From JASFHF01 sp050123375 (GTDB lineage: Bacteria > Pseudomonadota > Gammaproteobacteria > UBA12402), in assembly GCA_050123375.1 (NCBI GenBank), contig JASFHF010000004.1, positions 9,524 through 73,523 of the forward strand: 64,000 nucleotides of DNA, given 5' to 3'. A model generated the notes under the pieces. That model ran no database searches and was not told the DNA's origin. It was given only the letters and a program-made list of their open reading frames with translations. Position numbers and translations under genes: made by a program. Below, one piece after another: positions 1 to 8,955 of this stretch; position 1 is the first letter of the stretch; each line of letters begins with the position of its first letter.

Positions 1-1
1 A

Positions 2-1303
2 CTTGGTGTAAATGTAATTCGAGCTTTAGCCGAGAAATATAAGATTAAATTAATAAATGATGTTCAAATATATAATTCGACCGATTATAATTTTAATAAC
101 CATACAATGAATATTATTGGTACAACAACAGGCGACTTATTTATCATCGATTATACGCATAAGAAATGTTTCCAATTATTAAATGGAAATAAGCCAGATA
201 AGAGTAATATTAGCAATGCTATAAAATTTTATGAAGGAAAAAAACTAGATGGTATTTTATTTGAGTTATTTAATCGGGATCAATATCGAAAAGTGCTGGC
301 ACCATTTCATCCGAAATTTAAAAATATTAAAAAGGAGACTATGGAGAATTTTAACTCATCTCCTCAATGTGTTGCCGATTTTAGTGTTTGTGCAAATGAG
401 ATTGGTTTTGATCAAAATAAATGGGAGTGTCCTATTACTAATGAAATTATTAGAGAGCCAGTCAAGTTGCTTGGGTCACCATATAAAGGAAATTTTGAGA
501 AAGATGCTATAACAGCATGGCTAAAAAATCATGATACATGCCCAATGACTAATATGAAGTTAAAAAACAAAAAGCTACCAGAAGATTTTTCTGCAAAAAA
601 ACAAATATGGAAAATCATGCAAAAAACAGGAATTCCTAAAATAATAGAACTCAAAAGAAAGAAAAAAACCATGATGGAGATGATTGAAGAATTTGAAAAA
701 AAACGCACTATCAAAGAAGAATCTAATCCTAAAAAAGAAACAAAGCCGACTGCTCCAGATAATGATGATATTATCTCAATTACAGAACATTTCATTCCTG
801 AAGAGAAAATCAAACCAACAGTACCTACTTTTGATCCTACAAATAACAAGAAAATAGAAAAGATCAAACTTCTGATATTGGTAGATAAATTGGATAAAAA
901 AGAAGATGGAAAATTAATAGCACAAATTAAGGACGTAGTAAACCAGCTGGAAAAGACTGGTAATTTAAGTAAAGCTGGTAATACTCAAAGAATTTTATGC
1001 GATCTGCTGATTAATTTATTAGCATGCCGCAAGTTCTTGAAGCTTGCACAAAAACAAAACTTGCCTGAGCTCACAAAAGTTGATGTAGATAAACAAATAA
1101 AGCAGCTTTATAATAAAACCGTTGATATTCACATTGGTTTAAGAGGTTTCATTAAGAAATATTTTTCTGTGAAATTTTTTAAACAAAATAATATCAACGA
1201 ACATATGATTTCGATTACAGAGCTTACTAAAAATAAAGTAGAAAAAATTGCTATAGAATATAAGAAAACTAAGAAAAGTAATATTGTATTTCATAAGAAG
1301 TAA
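2..1303 (+). CDS. U-box domain protein, candidate secreted effector (5' end outside window)
   Basis: The reading frame is open from base 2, so the gene begins upstream of the window; the first internal ATG is at 107. A U-box-like module lies at about bases 416-600, with the pattern W-E-C-P-I-T then REPV, a hydrophobic A-I-x-x-W-L helix and T-C-P-M. U-boxes are RING-like folds held by salt bridges instead of zinc; they bind ubiquitin E2 enzymes and act as E3 ligases. Bacteria have no ubiquitin, so such proteins (for example Legionella LubX) are normally injected into eukaryotic hosts. After the U-box comes a Lys/Glu-rich linker and a helical C-terminus without a family I recognise. Secretion as an effector is inferred. 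A ligase function is not proven. Confidence 0.8.
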   Translation, partial: LGVNVIRALAEKYKIKLINDVQIYNSTDYNFNNHTMNIIGTTTGDLFIIDYTHKKCFQLLNGNKPDKSNISNAIKFYEGKKLDGILFELFNRDQYRKVLAPFHPKFKNIKKETMENFNSSPQCVADFSVCANEIGFDQNKWECPITNEIIREPVKLLGSPYKGNFEKDAITAWLKNHDTCPMTNMKLKNKKLPEDFSAKKQIWKIMQKTGIPKIIELKRKKKTMMEMIEEFEKKRTIKEESNPKKETKPTAPDNDDIISITEHFIPEEKIKPTVPTFDPTNNKKIEKIKLLILVDKLDKKEDGKLIAQIKDVVNQLEKTGNLSKAGNTQRILCDLLINLLACRKFLKLAQKQNLPELTKVDVDKQIKQLYNKTVDIHIGLRGFIKKYFSVKFFKQNNINEHMISITELTKNKVEKIAIEYKKTKKSNIVFHKK

Positions 1304-1385
1304 AAAATCTTTACACAATAACAATAACCGTTACCACCTCATCCGGTTTAATATCACGCGGTTGGGGTGGAATTGCTGTAACTTG

Positions 1386-3566
1386 TTATGCGGTCAGCGC
1401 AGTGTTGTTTTTTGTTCTGAGTGTCAGAAAATGTAATCTTCCAGCATTAAAAATCACTGTCACATCTGATAGTGCCATTGCAAGTGCAGCGATGGCGGGA
1501 TTTAATAATAATCCAATAAATGGGAATAAAATTCCTGCGGCGATGGGAATGCATAAAATATTATAAATAAATGCGCCGAATAAATTTTGTTTGATGTTTT
1601 TCATGGTGGCATGTGAGACAGTAATTGCATCAACAACACTGGTAATCGAGTTGCGCATTAAAGTAATATCTGCGCTTTCAATCGCAATATCAGTACCGGC
1701 GCTAATCGCAAAGCCAATATTTGCTTGAGTCAATGCTGGTGCGTCATTAATGCCGTCACCAACCATACCGACGATTTCGCCTTGTGCTTGTAAATCTTTG
1801 ACAATTTTTGCTTTGTCTTGCGGTAAAACTTCGGCGAAAATTTTGTCTATGCCGACTTCATTTGCTATAGCTTGTGCAGTATTTTGATTATCACCGGTTA
1901 GCATTACGATTTTTAAATTCATTTGCTGTAGTTTGGCAATTGCGGCTTTAGAATCAGTTTTGATTGGGTCGGTTATGATTAGTGAACCGATGAATTCATC
2001 ATTTACTGTAACAGCTACATTGGTTCCAATTGTGTTGCTTGAATTTTTATTTTTGCCTACAGTTATTTTTTTATCTTCAATTATTCCTTGAATACCTTGG
2101 CCTTCAATCGCTTGAAAATTTTTAACATTTAATAATTCGATATTTTCTTGTTTGGCTTTTTCAATAATTGCGGTTGCTAATGGATGTTCAGAATAATTTT
2201 CCAGGCTGGCTGCGTATTGTAAAAGTTTTTTTTCATCAAAATTGTTTGTAGAAATTTTAACAACTTTGGGTTTTCCTTCGGTGATTGTTCCAGTTTTGTC
2301 TAAAACAATCGTAGTTAATTTGCAAGTTTGTTGTAGCGCATCGCCGTGACGAATTAACACACCAAATTCTGCAGCTTTTCCCATGCCGATTATTACTGAA
2401 ATAGGTACTGCTAATCCTAGCGCGCAAGGGCATGCAATTACCAATACGGAAGTAGCGGCTAAAATCATGTAACTTATTTTTGGTATCGGACCGAACAATA
2501 ACCAGATGATTGCGGTAATGATGGCGATAATCAAAATTGCCGGCACAAATATCGAAACTACTTTATCCGCAATACGTGAAATGGGCGGTTTAGTGGTTTG
2601 CGCTTGTTGTACTAGTTGAATAATTTGTGCTAATACAGTTTGTTTGCCAATGCGGGTAGCTCTAAAAATAAAACTGCCGGTTTTGTTGATGGTGCTGCCG
2701 ATTATCGTATCACCAATTGTTTTTGCAACCGGCATTGGTTCGCCAGTTAACATTGATTCATCAACAGTGGATTTGCCGGAAGTGATTTCGCCGTCAACTG
2801 CAATTTTTTCTCCAGGACGAACTTTAATTTGATCATTAATTTGCACTTCTTCGATTGGAATTTTAATTTCTTGATTGTTACGCATCACGCTGGCAGTTTT
2901 ACTTTGCAAGCCAAGTAAGCGTTCGATTGCAGCAGAGGTTGTGCCGCGTGCGCGAACTTCCAGCGCGCGGCCGATATCAATAAAACATAAAATAAAAATT
3001 GCGGCTTCAAAGTAAATATGTTTTGCTTCAATTGGCACAATATTGGGATAAATTACAATACAAATAGAATATATCCAGGCAGTGATGGTACTTAATGCAA
3101 TCAAAGAGTCCATGGTTATATGTTTATGCATTAAATTTATCCAGAAGTTGCGGTAAATTTGTTTGCCGGCATAAAGCATTCCGCCTAAAGTTATTATTCC
3201 CAGAATGAACCAAATAATTTGACCAGAAACTTTTGTAACCGGCGGCAAAATATTAAACATGCCAAATACAAATAAAATACTACCGATAACACCGGCGATT
3301 ATGCCTTTGTAAAGTAACTGTAAAAATTCATTTTTTTCTGGTTGGGCTTGCTGATTTTTGTCGAGTAATGTTGCGCCATAACCTGCCTGGTTAATAATTT
3401 TAATTATTTCTTCAGGAGTTTTATCAGTGGTAATAGTTAAACTATGTGCGGCAAAGCTTAGTTGGATATTTTTTGCTGGCGCGATTTTTTGTAAGGCGTG
3501 TTCGATAGTTTCGATACAGCCAATACAATGGATATTGGATAAGGTGAAATGATAAGTTTGTAGCAT
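1386..3566 (-). CDS. copA: Copper-translocating P1B-type ATPase
   Basis: 726 aa inner-membrane pump that exports Cu(I) using ATP. One N-terminal heavy-metal-associated domain has a C-x-x-C site (residues 14-17). The transport motif CPC is at 379-381, the actuator TGE at 274-276, the phosphorylated Asp of DKTGT at 423, the HP locus lies in the nucleotide domain, and GDGINDAP follows. The length matches one-HMA-domain CopA proteins. It is the terminal gene of a minus-strand stretch, 3 bp after the toxin gene stop on the same strand, so it may be partly co-transcribed with the toxin-antitoxin pair. It faces the U-box gene tail-to-tail. No CopZ or CueR gene is adjacent. Confidence 0.95.
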   Translation of the reverse strand: MLQTYHFTLSNIHCIGCIETIEHALQKIAPAKNIQLSFAAHSLTITTDKTPEEIIKIINQAGYGATLLDKNQQAQPEKNEFLQLLYKGIIAGVIGSILFVFGMFNILPPVTKVSGQIIWFILGIITLGGMLYAGKQIYRNFWINLMHKHITMDSLIALSTITAWIYSICIVIYPNIVPIEAKHIYFEAAIFILCFIDIGRALEVRARGTTSAAIERLLGLQSKTASVMRNNQEIKIPIEEVQINDQIKVRPGEKIAVDGEITSGKSTVDESMLTGEPMPVAKTIGDTIIGSTINKTGSFIFRATRIGKQTVLAQIIQLVQQAQTTKPPISRIADKVVSIFVPAILIIAIITAIIWLLFGPIPKISYMILAATSVLVIACPCALGLAVPISVIIGMGKAAEFGVLIRHGDALQQTCKLTTIVLDKTGTITEGKPKVVKISTNNFDEKKLLQYAASLENYSEHPLATAIIEKAKQENIELLNVKNFQAIEGQGIQGIIEDKKITVGKNKNSSNTIGTNVAVTVNDEFIGSLIITDPIKTDSKAAIAKLQQMNLKIVMLTGDNQNTAQAIANEVGIDKIFAEVLPQDKAKIVKDLQAQGEIVGMVGDGINDAPALTQANIGFAISAGTDIAIESADITLMRNSITSVVDAITVSHATMKNIKQNLFGAFIYNILCIPIAAGILFPFIGLLLNPAIAALAMALSDVTVIFNAGRLHFLTLRTKNNTALTA

Positions 3567-3569
3567 AAT

Positions 3570-3848
3570 TTAACTATAACGTAGGTTTGGTTTATATATC
3601 AAGCGCCATTTTGCGATAGTAATAACTAAAACGCAAAGTTTATTATCTATGACTTCGTAGACTAATCGGTATCCAGAGGAGCGTAGCTTAATTTTGTATA
3701 ATGAATCACAACCGTGCAATTTATTGGCCTGAATGCGTGGATATTTGAGAATTTTAACAAGCTTCTTTTTCAATTGCTGTCGAATGTTATTATTTAGTTT
3801 CTTCCATTCTTTTAAGGCTTTTGGAAGAAATTGTAATTTATAATTCAT
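3570..3848 (-). CDS. RelE/StbE-family mRNA interferase toxin
   Basis: 92 aa, basic protein of the RelE/ParE superfamily. RelE toxins cut mRNA in the ribosomal A site. The N-terminus (LPKALKEWKKL), the LHG segment and the IKLRSSGYRLVYEV strand match the StbE/RelE branch. The C-terminus reads AKWRLIYKPNLRYS where relatives usually have a GKR-x-R-x-x-VY block, so it looks one or two codons shorter and altered. An Arg and a Tyr remain there, so activity is possible but uncertain. The gene overlaps the upstream antitoxin by 11 bp, which suggests translational coupling. Confidence 0.9.
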   Translation of the reverse strand: MNYKLQFLPKALKEWKKLNNNIRQQLKKKLVKILKYPRIQANKLHGCDSLYKIKLRSSGYRLVYEVIDNKLCVLVITIAKWRLIYKPNLRYS

Positions 3849-4089
3849 CTATAGATATATCCACTGCTTTATGTTTTTCCTTTGCGCGTTTTTTAGCAAT
3901 TTTCGCTAATTCGCAGTCTTCGATTAATTCTAGAATTTCTTCATAAGTATCTGCAGGAATTAAATAAGCAATAGGAGTGTTATGGCTTAAAATAGCTATA
4001 GTTTCGCCTTTTGCTTCTTTAATTAATGCAGATGGCTGTTTTTTGAATTCGGTAATGCTGGCGGAGAAATTCGCCAAAATAGAGTGCAT
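3838..4089 (-). CDS. Phd/YefM-type antitoxin, StbD-like
   Basis: 83 aa. The N-terminus (LANFSASITEFKK, ALIKEAKGE, AILSHNTPIAYLIPADTYEE) is characteristic of the StbD/RelB group of Phd/YefM DNA-binding antitoxins. The N-terminal half should dimerise and bind the operator. The acidic helical C-terminus should wrap around the toxin. It is first in the operon, with the toxin overlapping its 3' end. A promoter and a palindromic operator candidate lie directly upstream. Confidence 0.92.
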   Translation of the reverse strand: MHSILANFSASITEFKKQPSALIKEAKGETIAILSHNTPIAYLIPADTYEEILELIEDCELAKIAKKRAKEKHKAVDISIDEL

Positions 4090-4108
4090 TTTTTAATCCT
4101 CTTTTATG

Positions 4109-4153
4109 TACTAAATATAGTATTATTTTAGGGTAATTTTCTTTGTTTGGCAA
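4109..4153 (-). promoter_or_regulatory. Promoter and palindromic operator of the StbDE-like pair
   Basis: On the minus strand, TTGCCA (4153-4148) and TAAAAT (4130-4125) are separated by 17 bp, each matching the sigma-70 consensus at five of six positions. Just downstream, at the expected transcription start, lies the inverted repeat TACTA-AATA-TAGTA (4109-4122). This is the usual arrangement for autorepression by the antitoxin or the toxin-antitoxin complex. Binding is inferred. Confidence 0.6.
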
Positions 4154-4188
4154 GTGTCATTTGTTAATAAGTTTTCAATGAAAAATGG

Positions 4189-4222
4189 TTGCATAGCAAG
4201 GCGTAATTGTATATATTACGCC
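4189..4222 (+). promoter_or_regulatory. Promoter with overlapping palindrome for the hydrogenase operon
   Basis: TTGCAT (4189-4194) and TATATT (4212-4217) are separated by 17 bp. The 8-bp-arm inverted repeat GGCGTAAT-N7-ATTACGCC (4200-4222) covers the spacer and the -10 box. A protein bound there would block RNA polymerase, so a dedicated repressor or redox regulator is plausible. No regulator gene is adjacent. The ATG of the first gene is 35 bp downstream of the palindrome. Confidence 0.5.
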
Positions 4223-4256
4223 CGTCTAATTAACTAATTAAAACATAGAGGTCGCG

Positions 4257-6119
4257 ATGGAACTGGCAATTTTTTTGATTTTATTTCCCCTGATCCCGGC
4301 TGTTTTATTATTGTTCACCAAAAATGATTTCCTCTTAAAGTGGGTCGTAATTCTCTCATCTGCCGTGATTGCTGCTGCCAGCATATGGTTTGCATTTAAT
4401 AATATGCATGCTGGAGGTGAATATTCGAATTTTACTGCTGCCTGGGCTAATAATTTAATTATTTTAGGTGACATTGTAATAGCTTTGGTATTTCTATATG
4501 TGTGTCGCCGTTTACCATTCAAACGTTATTGGATACCATTAATGGTGGTGTTGCAATATGGTGCAGTTTTACTTTATGATTTTATGGGGAAAATTCCAGA
4601 GACAGCCAAATATTTATATGTAGATAGCTTATCGGCAATTATGGCTTTGGTGATTGGTATTGTTGGTACGTTGATCGCTATTTATACAGTCGGCTATATG
4701 AAGCATTATCATAAAGAGCATCCGGAAGTGCCGGATCGTACCAGATTTTTTCTTGCCACGATTTTTATGTTTTTTTCTGCGATGTTCGGGATAGTGTTTT
4801 CTAACAGTATTACCTGGATCTATCTATTTTGGGAAGTCACTACGCTTTGCTCATTTATTATGATCAGATATTCTTTAAAGCCGGAAGCAATTCATAATGC
4901 TTTTCGGGCTTTGTGGATGTTATTGCTTGGTGGATTAGCTTTTTCAATGGCGATTATTTATTTGGCTAATCAAGCCGGTACGATTGAATTACAACAGCTT
5001 TTAACTATGCAGCAATCTTTGGTTTTATTACCGGTATTATTGATTTGCTTTGCTGGGATGAACAAAGCTGCGCTTTATCCATTTGGAAGTTGGTTATTGG
5101 GTGCGATGGTAGCGCCGACTCCATCATCAGCTTTGCTGCATTCAAGTACCATGGTTAAAGCTGGTGTTTACATCGTAATGAGATGCGCTCCGATTCTTAA
5201 AGGTACAGTTGCTGGTGAGATTGTGGCTTTGATTGGCGGATTAAGTTTTGTTGCAGCTTCAGCGTTGGCAATTTCACAAAATGACGGTAAAAGAATTTTG
5301 GCTTATTCGACCATTGCTAATTTAGGTTTAATCGTTTTGTGTGCAGGTATTGGTACTAGTTTTGCTTTATGGGCTGGAGCATTATTAATTATCTTCCACG
5401 CAGTGGCTAAAGCGCTTATGTTTCTATGTGTTGGTACAGTGGAGCATCAAATTGGCAGCCGTTTTGTCGAAGATATGCAAGGCTTAATTTCTAAGATGCC
5501 GTGGGTTACTTTGGCGATGTTGATTGGAATTAGCGGTATGTTTTTAGCGCCGTTTGGTATGTTGATTAGTAAATGGGCGGTGATTGAAGCATTAGCTCAT
5601 ACGAACCCAATGTTTCCGCCGATTGTGATTTTTGGCGGTTCTCTGATGTTGTTTTTCTGGACGAAATGGATGGGTAAGTTAGTAACAGTAACTTCTCCGC
5701 AGACTGGTTTTGAAAAAGGTATTGGTATTGAATGGGTTGCATTAGGCGGCTTGTCAATTTTAACTATAGCTGCTTGTGCCTGTTTTCCATTGATTGGTAA
5801 ATATTGGTTGATACCGCTTTATGGTTGGAATCCAATGATTCATCAGGGAATTGAAGTTACAGTTGGGATAATGTTGGCTTTAATGATTATTCCACCGGTA
5901 ACTTTCTTAATTCGTTGGAAAAACTTAGTGCATGTGAAACCATATCTTGCTGGAATCAATGTTGATGATCCAGGTAAATTTATGGGTTCTTTAGGTGCGC
6001 CAAGAGAGTGGTCGTTTAGAAATTATTATATTAATAAATTTTTTAGTGAAGCAGTATTAATGAAGGGCACAATGTTTGCTTCAATTATCTTATTTATCTT
6101 TATGTTTTTTGTGAGGTGA
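4257..6119 (+). CDS. Ech-type hydrogenase, NuoL-like ion-translocating subunit (EchA)
   Basis: 620 aa polytopic membrane protein of the NuoL/MrpA/HyfB antiporter-like family, with roughly 15 hydrophobic segments. The family signature stretches are visible (FWEVTTLCSF, then a long block containing LLHSSTMVKAG and the HAVAKALMFL helix with the functional Lys). It should form the ion-pumping arm of a membrane [NiFe]-hydrogenase. It is the first gene of the operon, preceded by a GAGG ribosome site, and its stop lies at the Shine-Dalgarno of the next gene. Gene order A-B-C-D-E-F as in Methanosarcina-type Ech separates this from complex I, which needs three such subunits. Confidence 0.9.
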   Translation: MELAIFLILFPLIPAVLLLFTKNDFLLKWVVILSSAVIAAASIWFAFNNMHAGGEYSNFTAAWANNLIILGDIVIALVFLYVCRRLPFKRYWIPLMVVLQYGAVLLYDFMGKIPETAKYLYVDSLSAIMALVIGIVGTLIAIYTVGYMKHYHKEHPEVPDRTRFFLATIFMFFSAMFGIVFSNSITWIYLFWEVTTLCSFIMIRYSLKPEAIHNAFRALWMLLLGGLAFSMAIIYLANQAGTIELQQLLTMQQSLVLLPVLLICFAGMNKAALYPFGSWLLGAMVAPTPSSALLHSSTMVKAGVYIVMRCAPILKGTVAGEIVALIGGLSFVAASALAISQNDGKRILAYSTIANLGLIVLCAGIGTSFALWAGALLIIFHAVAKALMFLCVGTVEHQIGSRFVEDMQGLISKMPWVTLAMLIGISGMFLAPFGMLISKWAVIEALAHTNPMFPPIVIFGGSLMLFFWTKWMGKLVTVTSPQTGFEKGIGIEWVALGGLSILTIAACACFPLIGKYWLIPLYGWNPMIHQGIEVTVGIMLALMIIPPVTFLIRWKNLVHVKPYLAGINVDDPGKFMGSLGAPREWSFRNYYINKFFSEAVLMKGTMFASIILFIFMFFVR

Positions 6120-6121
6120 TT

Positions 6122-6973
6122 ATGAATTGGATAATTTGGTGTGTTTTATCAATTATTTTAACACCGGTAATCATCGGATTAATTAGCGGCGTAGATAGAA
6201 TTTTGACTGCTAAAGTGCAAAGCAGAGTCGGTCCGCCAGTGTTGCAGCCTTTTTATGATGTGTTTAAATTGTTTGGCAAACAAAATCTTGTAGTTAATCG
6301 TTTCCATGGTGATTTTGTGCTGAGTTCTTTAGTGTTTACTGTAGCGAGTGTAGCATTATTTTTTGCAGGACAGAATTTGCTGATTATCATTTTTGCTTTA
6401 ATTGTTGGTAATGTATTTTTAGTGCTTGCAGCGTATTGCTGTAATTCACCGTATAGTTTAATCGGTGCGGAAAGAGAATTGTTGCAAATGTTAGCGGCTG
6501 AACCGATGATTTTATTAGCAGCGGTTGGTCTTTATATGGTAACTAATAGTTTTGGTGTATCTGATATAGCTACTACTAGTGTATGTCCAATTGTTTATTT
6601 GCCGGGCGTTTTTATTGCGTTAACTTATGTATTTACCATAAAACTAAGAAAATCTCCGTTTGATCTTTCAACTTCACATCATGCGCATCAGGAATTAGTT
6701 AAAGGTTTGTCGACGGAGTTTGCTGGTCCGTCGTTAGCGTGGTTTGAAGTAATTCATTGGTATGAAACCATGTTGCTAATGGCAATTATGTATTTGTTTT
6801 TTGCTAATATACCGTGGCTTGGTGTATTAGTGGTTTTGGCAGTTTATTTCATAGAAATATTGATTGATAACATTAATGCACGTATTAAGTGGGAGTTAAT
6901 GTTGGCTTCTGCCTGGGTAGTTACTTTATTGCTTGGGGTTGGTAATTTAATGGTGTTGTACGCCATCCAATAA
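6122..6973 (+). CDS. Ech-type hydrogenase, NuoH-like membrane anchor subunit (EchB)
   Basis: About 283 aa with some eight transmembrane segments. The N-terminal SGVDRILTAKVQSRVGPPVLQPFYD motif is the conserved NuoH/HycD/EchB quinone-channel-like loop, and the segment from SLIGAERELLQMLAAEP also matches. The subunit joins the hydrophilic hydrogenase to the ion-pumping arm. The start at ATG 6122 is preferred over GTG 6116 because GAGG (6113-6116), in the last codons of the previous gene, gives it proper spacing. The tight junction implies coupled translation. Confidence 0.9.
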   Translation: MNWIIWCVLSIILTPVIIGLISGVDRILTAKVQSRVGPPVLQPFYDVFKLFGKQNLVVNRFHGDFVLSSLVFTVASVALFFAGQNLLIIIFALIVGNVFLVLAAYCCNSPYSLIGAERELLQMLAAEPMILLAAVGLYMVTNSFGVSDIATTSVCPIVYLPGVFIALTYVFTIKLRKSPFDLSTSHHAHQELVKGLSTEFAGPSLAWFEVIHWYETMLLMAIMYLFFANIPWLGVLVVLAVYFIEILIDNINARIKWELMLASAWVVTLLLGVGNLMVLYAIQ

Positions 6974-6990
6974 TTTAAAGAGGAAGATAC

Positions 6991-7431
6991 ATGGCAGCAA
7001 TTAAAAAATCTCCGTGGATTGTACATTACGATGGTTCAAGTTGTAATGGTTGCGATATTGAGGTGCTAGCTTGTTTGACGCCGCGTTTCGATGTGGAGCG
7101 TTTTGGGATTATTAATGTTGGTAATCCTAAACATGCTGATATTTTGTTGATAACAGGTGCAGTTAATACCCAAAACCAGGAAGTTGTAAAAAATTTATAT
7201 GAACAAATGGGTGAGCCTAAAGTAGTAGTAGCCGTAGGCGCTTGTGCTTGCAGCGGACATTTTTTTGCTGAATGTTATAATACTTTAGGCGGAGTTGATA
7301 AAGTTATTCCAGTGGATGTATATGTTCCTGGTTGTGCAGCGCGTCCTGAAGCGATTATAGACGGAGTGGTGAAAGGTTTGGGTGTGTTGGAAGAGAAGCA
7401 AAAAAAACTTAAACAAAGCAAAAAGGCATAA
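6991..7431 (+). CDS. Ech-type hydrogenase small subunit, NuoB-like (EchC)
   Basis: 146 aa, soluble. The motif SSCNGCDIE, the GACACSG block and the VPGCAARPEA block supply the four cysteines for the proximal [4Fe-4S] cluster that passes electrons to the nickel site. Its short length fits the Ech/CooL type, which has a single cluster. An AGAGGAAG ribosome site precedes the ATG. Confidence 0.92.
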   Translation: MAAIKKSPWIVHYDGSSCNGCDIEVLACLTPRFDVERFGIINVGNPKHADILLITGAVNTQNQEVVKNLYEQMGEPKVVVAVGACACSGHFFAECYNTLGGVDKVIPVDVYVPGCAARPEAIIDGVVKGLGVLEEKQKKLKQSKKA

Positions 7432-7454
7432 AGATTAGTAGGGGGCTTGAAAAT

Positions 7455-7826
7455 ATGGCTTATGAAGAACAGGAAATTGTAACTATTGGTAAAGATGATT
7501 TGCTGGGAAAAGTGCAAGCTTTGATGGATGATGGTTGTCGTCTAGTGCAGATTGGCTGCACTAAATTAGCAGATCATTTTCAGATTGATTATAGTTTTGA
7601 TAAATATTATGAGTTTCATAATTTGCGGGTTGAACTGCCGTTGACTAATCCGGAATTACCAAGTATTTCGGCAATTTGTTTACCGGCATTTTTATATGAA
7701 AATGAAATTCATGACCTTTTTGGAATTAATATCACAGGCATTAGTATTGATTTTAAGGGCAAGTTTTATCGTTTAGAAAAAGACGCTCCGTTTAGTTCCG
7801 TTGATGAGCAAGGAGATGTTAAATAA
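7455..7826 (+). CDS. Ech-type hydrogenase, NuoC-like subunit (EchD)
   Basis: 123 aa, soluble, related to the 30-kDa (NuoC) subunit of complex I. The diagnostic core YENEIHDLFGI matches the family block E-R-E-x-x-D-x-F-G-I. The protein is shorter than NuoC, as usual for Ech. It should scaffold the peripheral arm next to the large subunit. Its position between the small and large subunit genes agrees with Ech operons. Confidence 0.88.
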   Translation: MAYEEQEIVTIGKDDLLGKVQALMDDGCRLVQIGCTKLADHFQIDYSFDKYYEFHNLRVELPLTNPELPSISAICLPAFLYENEIHDLFGINITGISIDFKGKFYRLEKDAPFSSVDEQGDVK

Positions 7827-7870
7827 ATAAAATTTATGAGCTAGCTTATAAAAATGAGGAAAGTTAAGAT

Positions 7871-8950
7871 ATGGCAAAACAAACAGTTATTCCTTTTGGT
7901 CCACAACATCCAGTATTGCCGGAACCAATTCATCTTGATCTAGTGTTGGAAGATGAAACTGTAGTAGAGGCTATTCCAAATATTGGATTTATTCATCGTG
8001 GTCTTGAGTTATTATGTAAAAAGAAGCCGTTTCAGGATATGGTTTTTGTGGCGGAACGTATTTGCGGTATTTGTAGTTTTATTCATGGTGTTGGTTTTTC
8101 TCAAGGTGTGGAAAAAATTATGAATCTTGAGGTTCCAAAACGAGCAGAATTGTTGCGTGTGTTTTGGGGGGAATTATCCAGAATACATAGTCATTTATTA
8201 TGGCTTGGTCTTGCTGCAGATGCTATTGGTTTTGAAAGTTTATTTATGCATGTGTGGCGGGTGCGTGAGAGAATTTTAAAGATTTTTGAAGAAACTACTG
8301 GCGGCAGAGTGATTTTTGGTGCGTGTCAAGTTGGAGGAACGCGTAAAGATATTAGTAATGATGTTTTGCAACGAATCAATAAAGAGTTGGATGATATTGA
8401 AGCTGATTATAAAAATTTAGCTGATGTATTTGCGACGGATTATACCATTCGTCATCGTTGGTCAGATATTGGGCCGCTATCCCTAGAAGATGCGCATAAA
8501 TTAGGAGCGGTTGGTCCTACTGTTCGTGGTAGCGGAGTTGCGCAAGATGTACGTATGCTGCGTTATGGCGGATATGCAGATGTTGATTTTGAACCAGTAA
8601 TTGAAACAGCTTGTGATTGTTATGCGCGTACTATGGTGCGTGTGCGTGAAGTTTTCCAATCTTTTGATTTAATGCGGCAGGCAATTAGCAAAATGCCTGA
8701 TGGTGAAGTTGCGGTTAAAGTTAAAGGTTTTCCGGAAGGTGAGTTTTTCTCTAGGGTTGAACAGCCGCGGGGAGAAGTAGTTTATTATATTAGAGGTGAC
8801 GGAACTCAATTTTTGGATCGATTTAGAATTAGAACACCGACGTTTGCTAATATTCATCCATTATTAGCAATGTTAGGAGGGTGCGCGCTTGCTGATGCAC
8901 CAGCTATTATTTTGTCAATTGATCCTTGTATTAGTTGTACGGAGAGATAA
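7871..8950 (+). CDS. Ech-type [NiFe]-hydrogenase large subunit (EchE)
   Basis: 359 aa catalytic subunit. It keeps both nickel-binding pairs: R-I-C-G-I-C (Cys65, Cys68) and D-P-C-I-S-C (Cys353, Cys356), so this is a hydrogenase and not the NuoD of complex I, which has lost these cysteines. The protein ends three residues after the last cysteine (TER). EchE and CooH proteins are known to lack the C-terminal extension that other large subunits must have removed, so no protease is needed for this one. The role is reversible H2 formation from reduced ferredoxin, coupled to ion transport. Confidence 0.95.
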   Translation: MAKQTVIPFGPQHPVLPEPIHLDLVLEDETVVEAIPNIGFIHRGLELLCKKKPFQDMVFVAERICGICSFIHGVGFSQGVEKIMNLEVPKRAELLRVFWGELSRIHSHLLWLGLAADAIGFESLFMHVWRVRERILKIFEETTGGRVIFGACQVGGTRKDISNDVLQRINKELDDIEADYKNLADVFATDYTIRHRWSDIGPLSLEDAHKLGAVGPTVRGSGVAQDVRMLRYGGYADVDFEPVIETACDCYARTMVRVREVFQSFDLMRQAISKMPDGEVAVKVKGFPEGEFFSRVEQPRGEVVYYIRGDGTQFLDRFRIRTPTFANIHPLLAMLGGCALADAPAIILSIDPCISCTER

Positions 8951-8955
8951 TTGTT

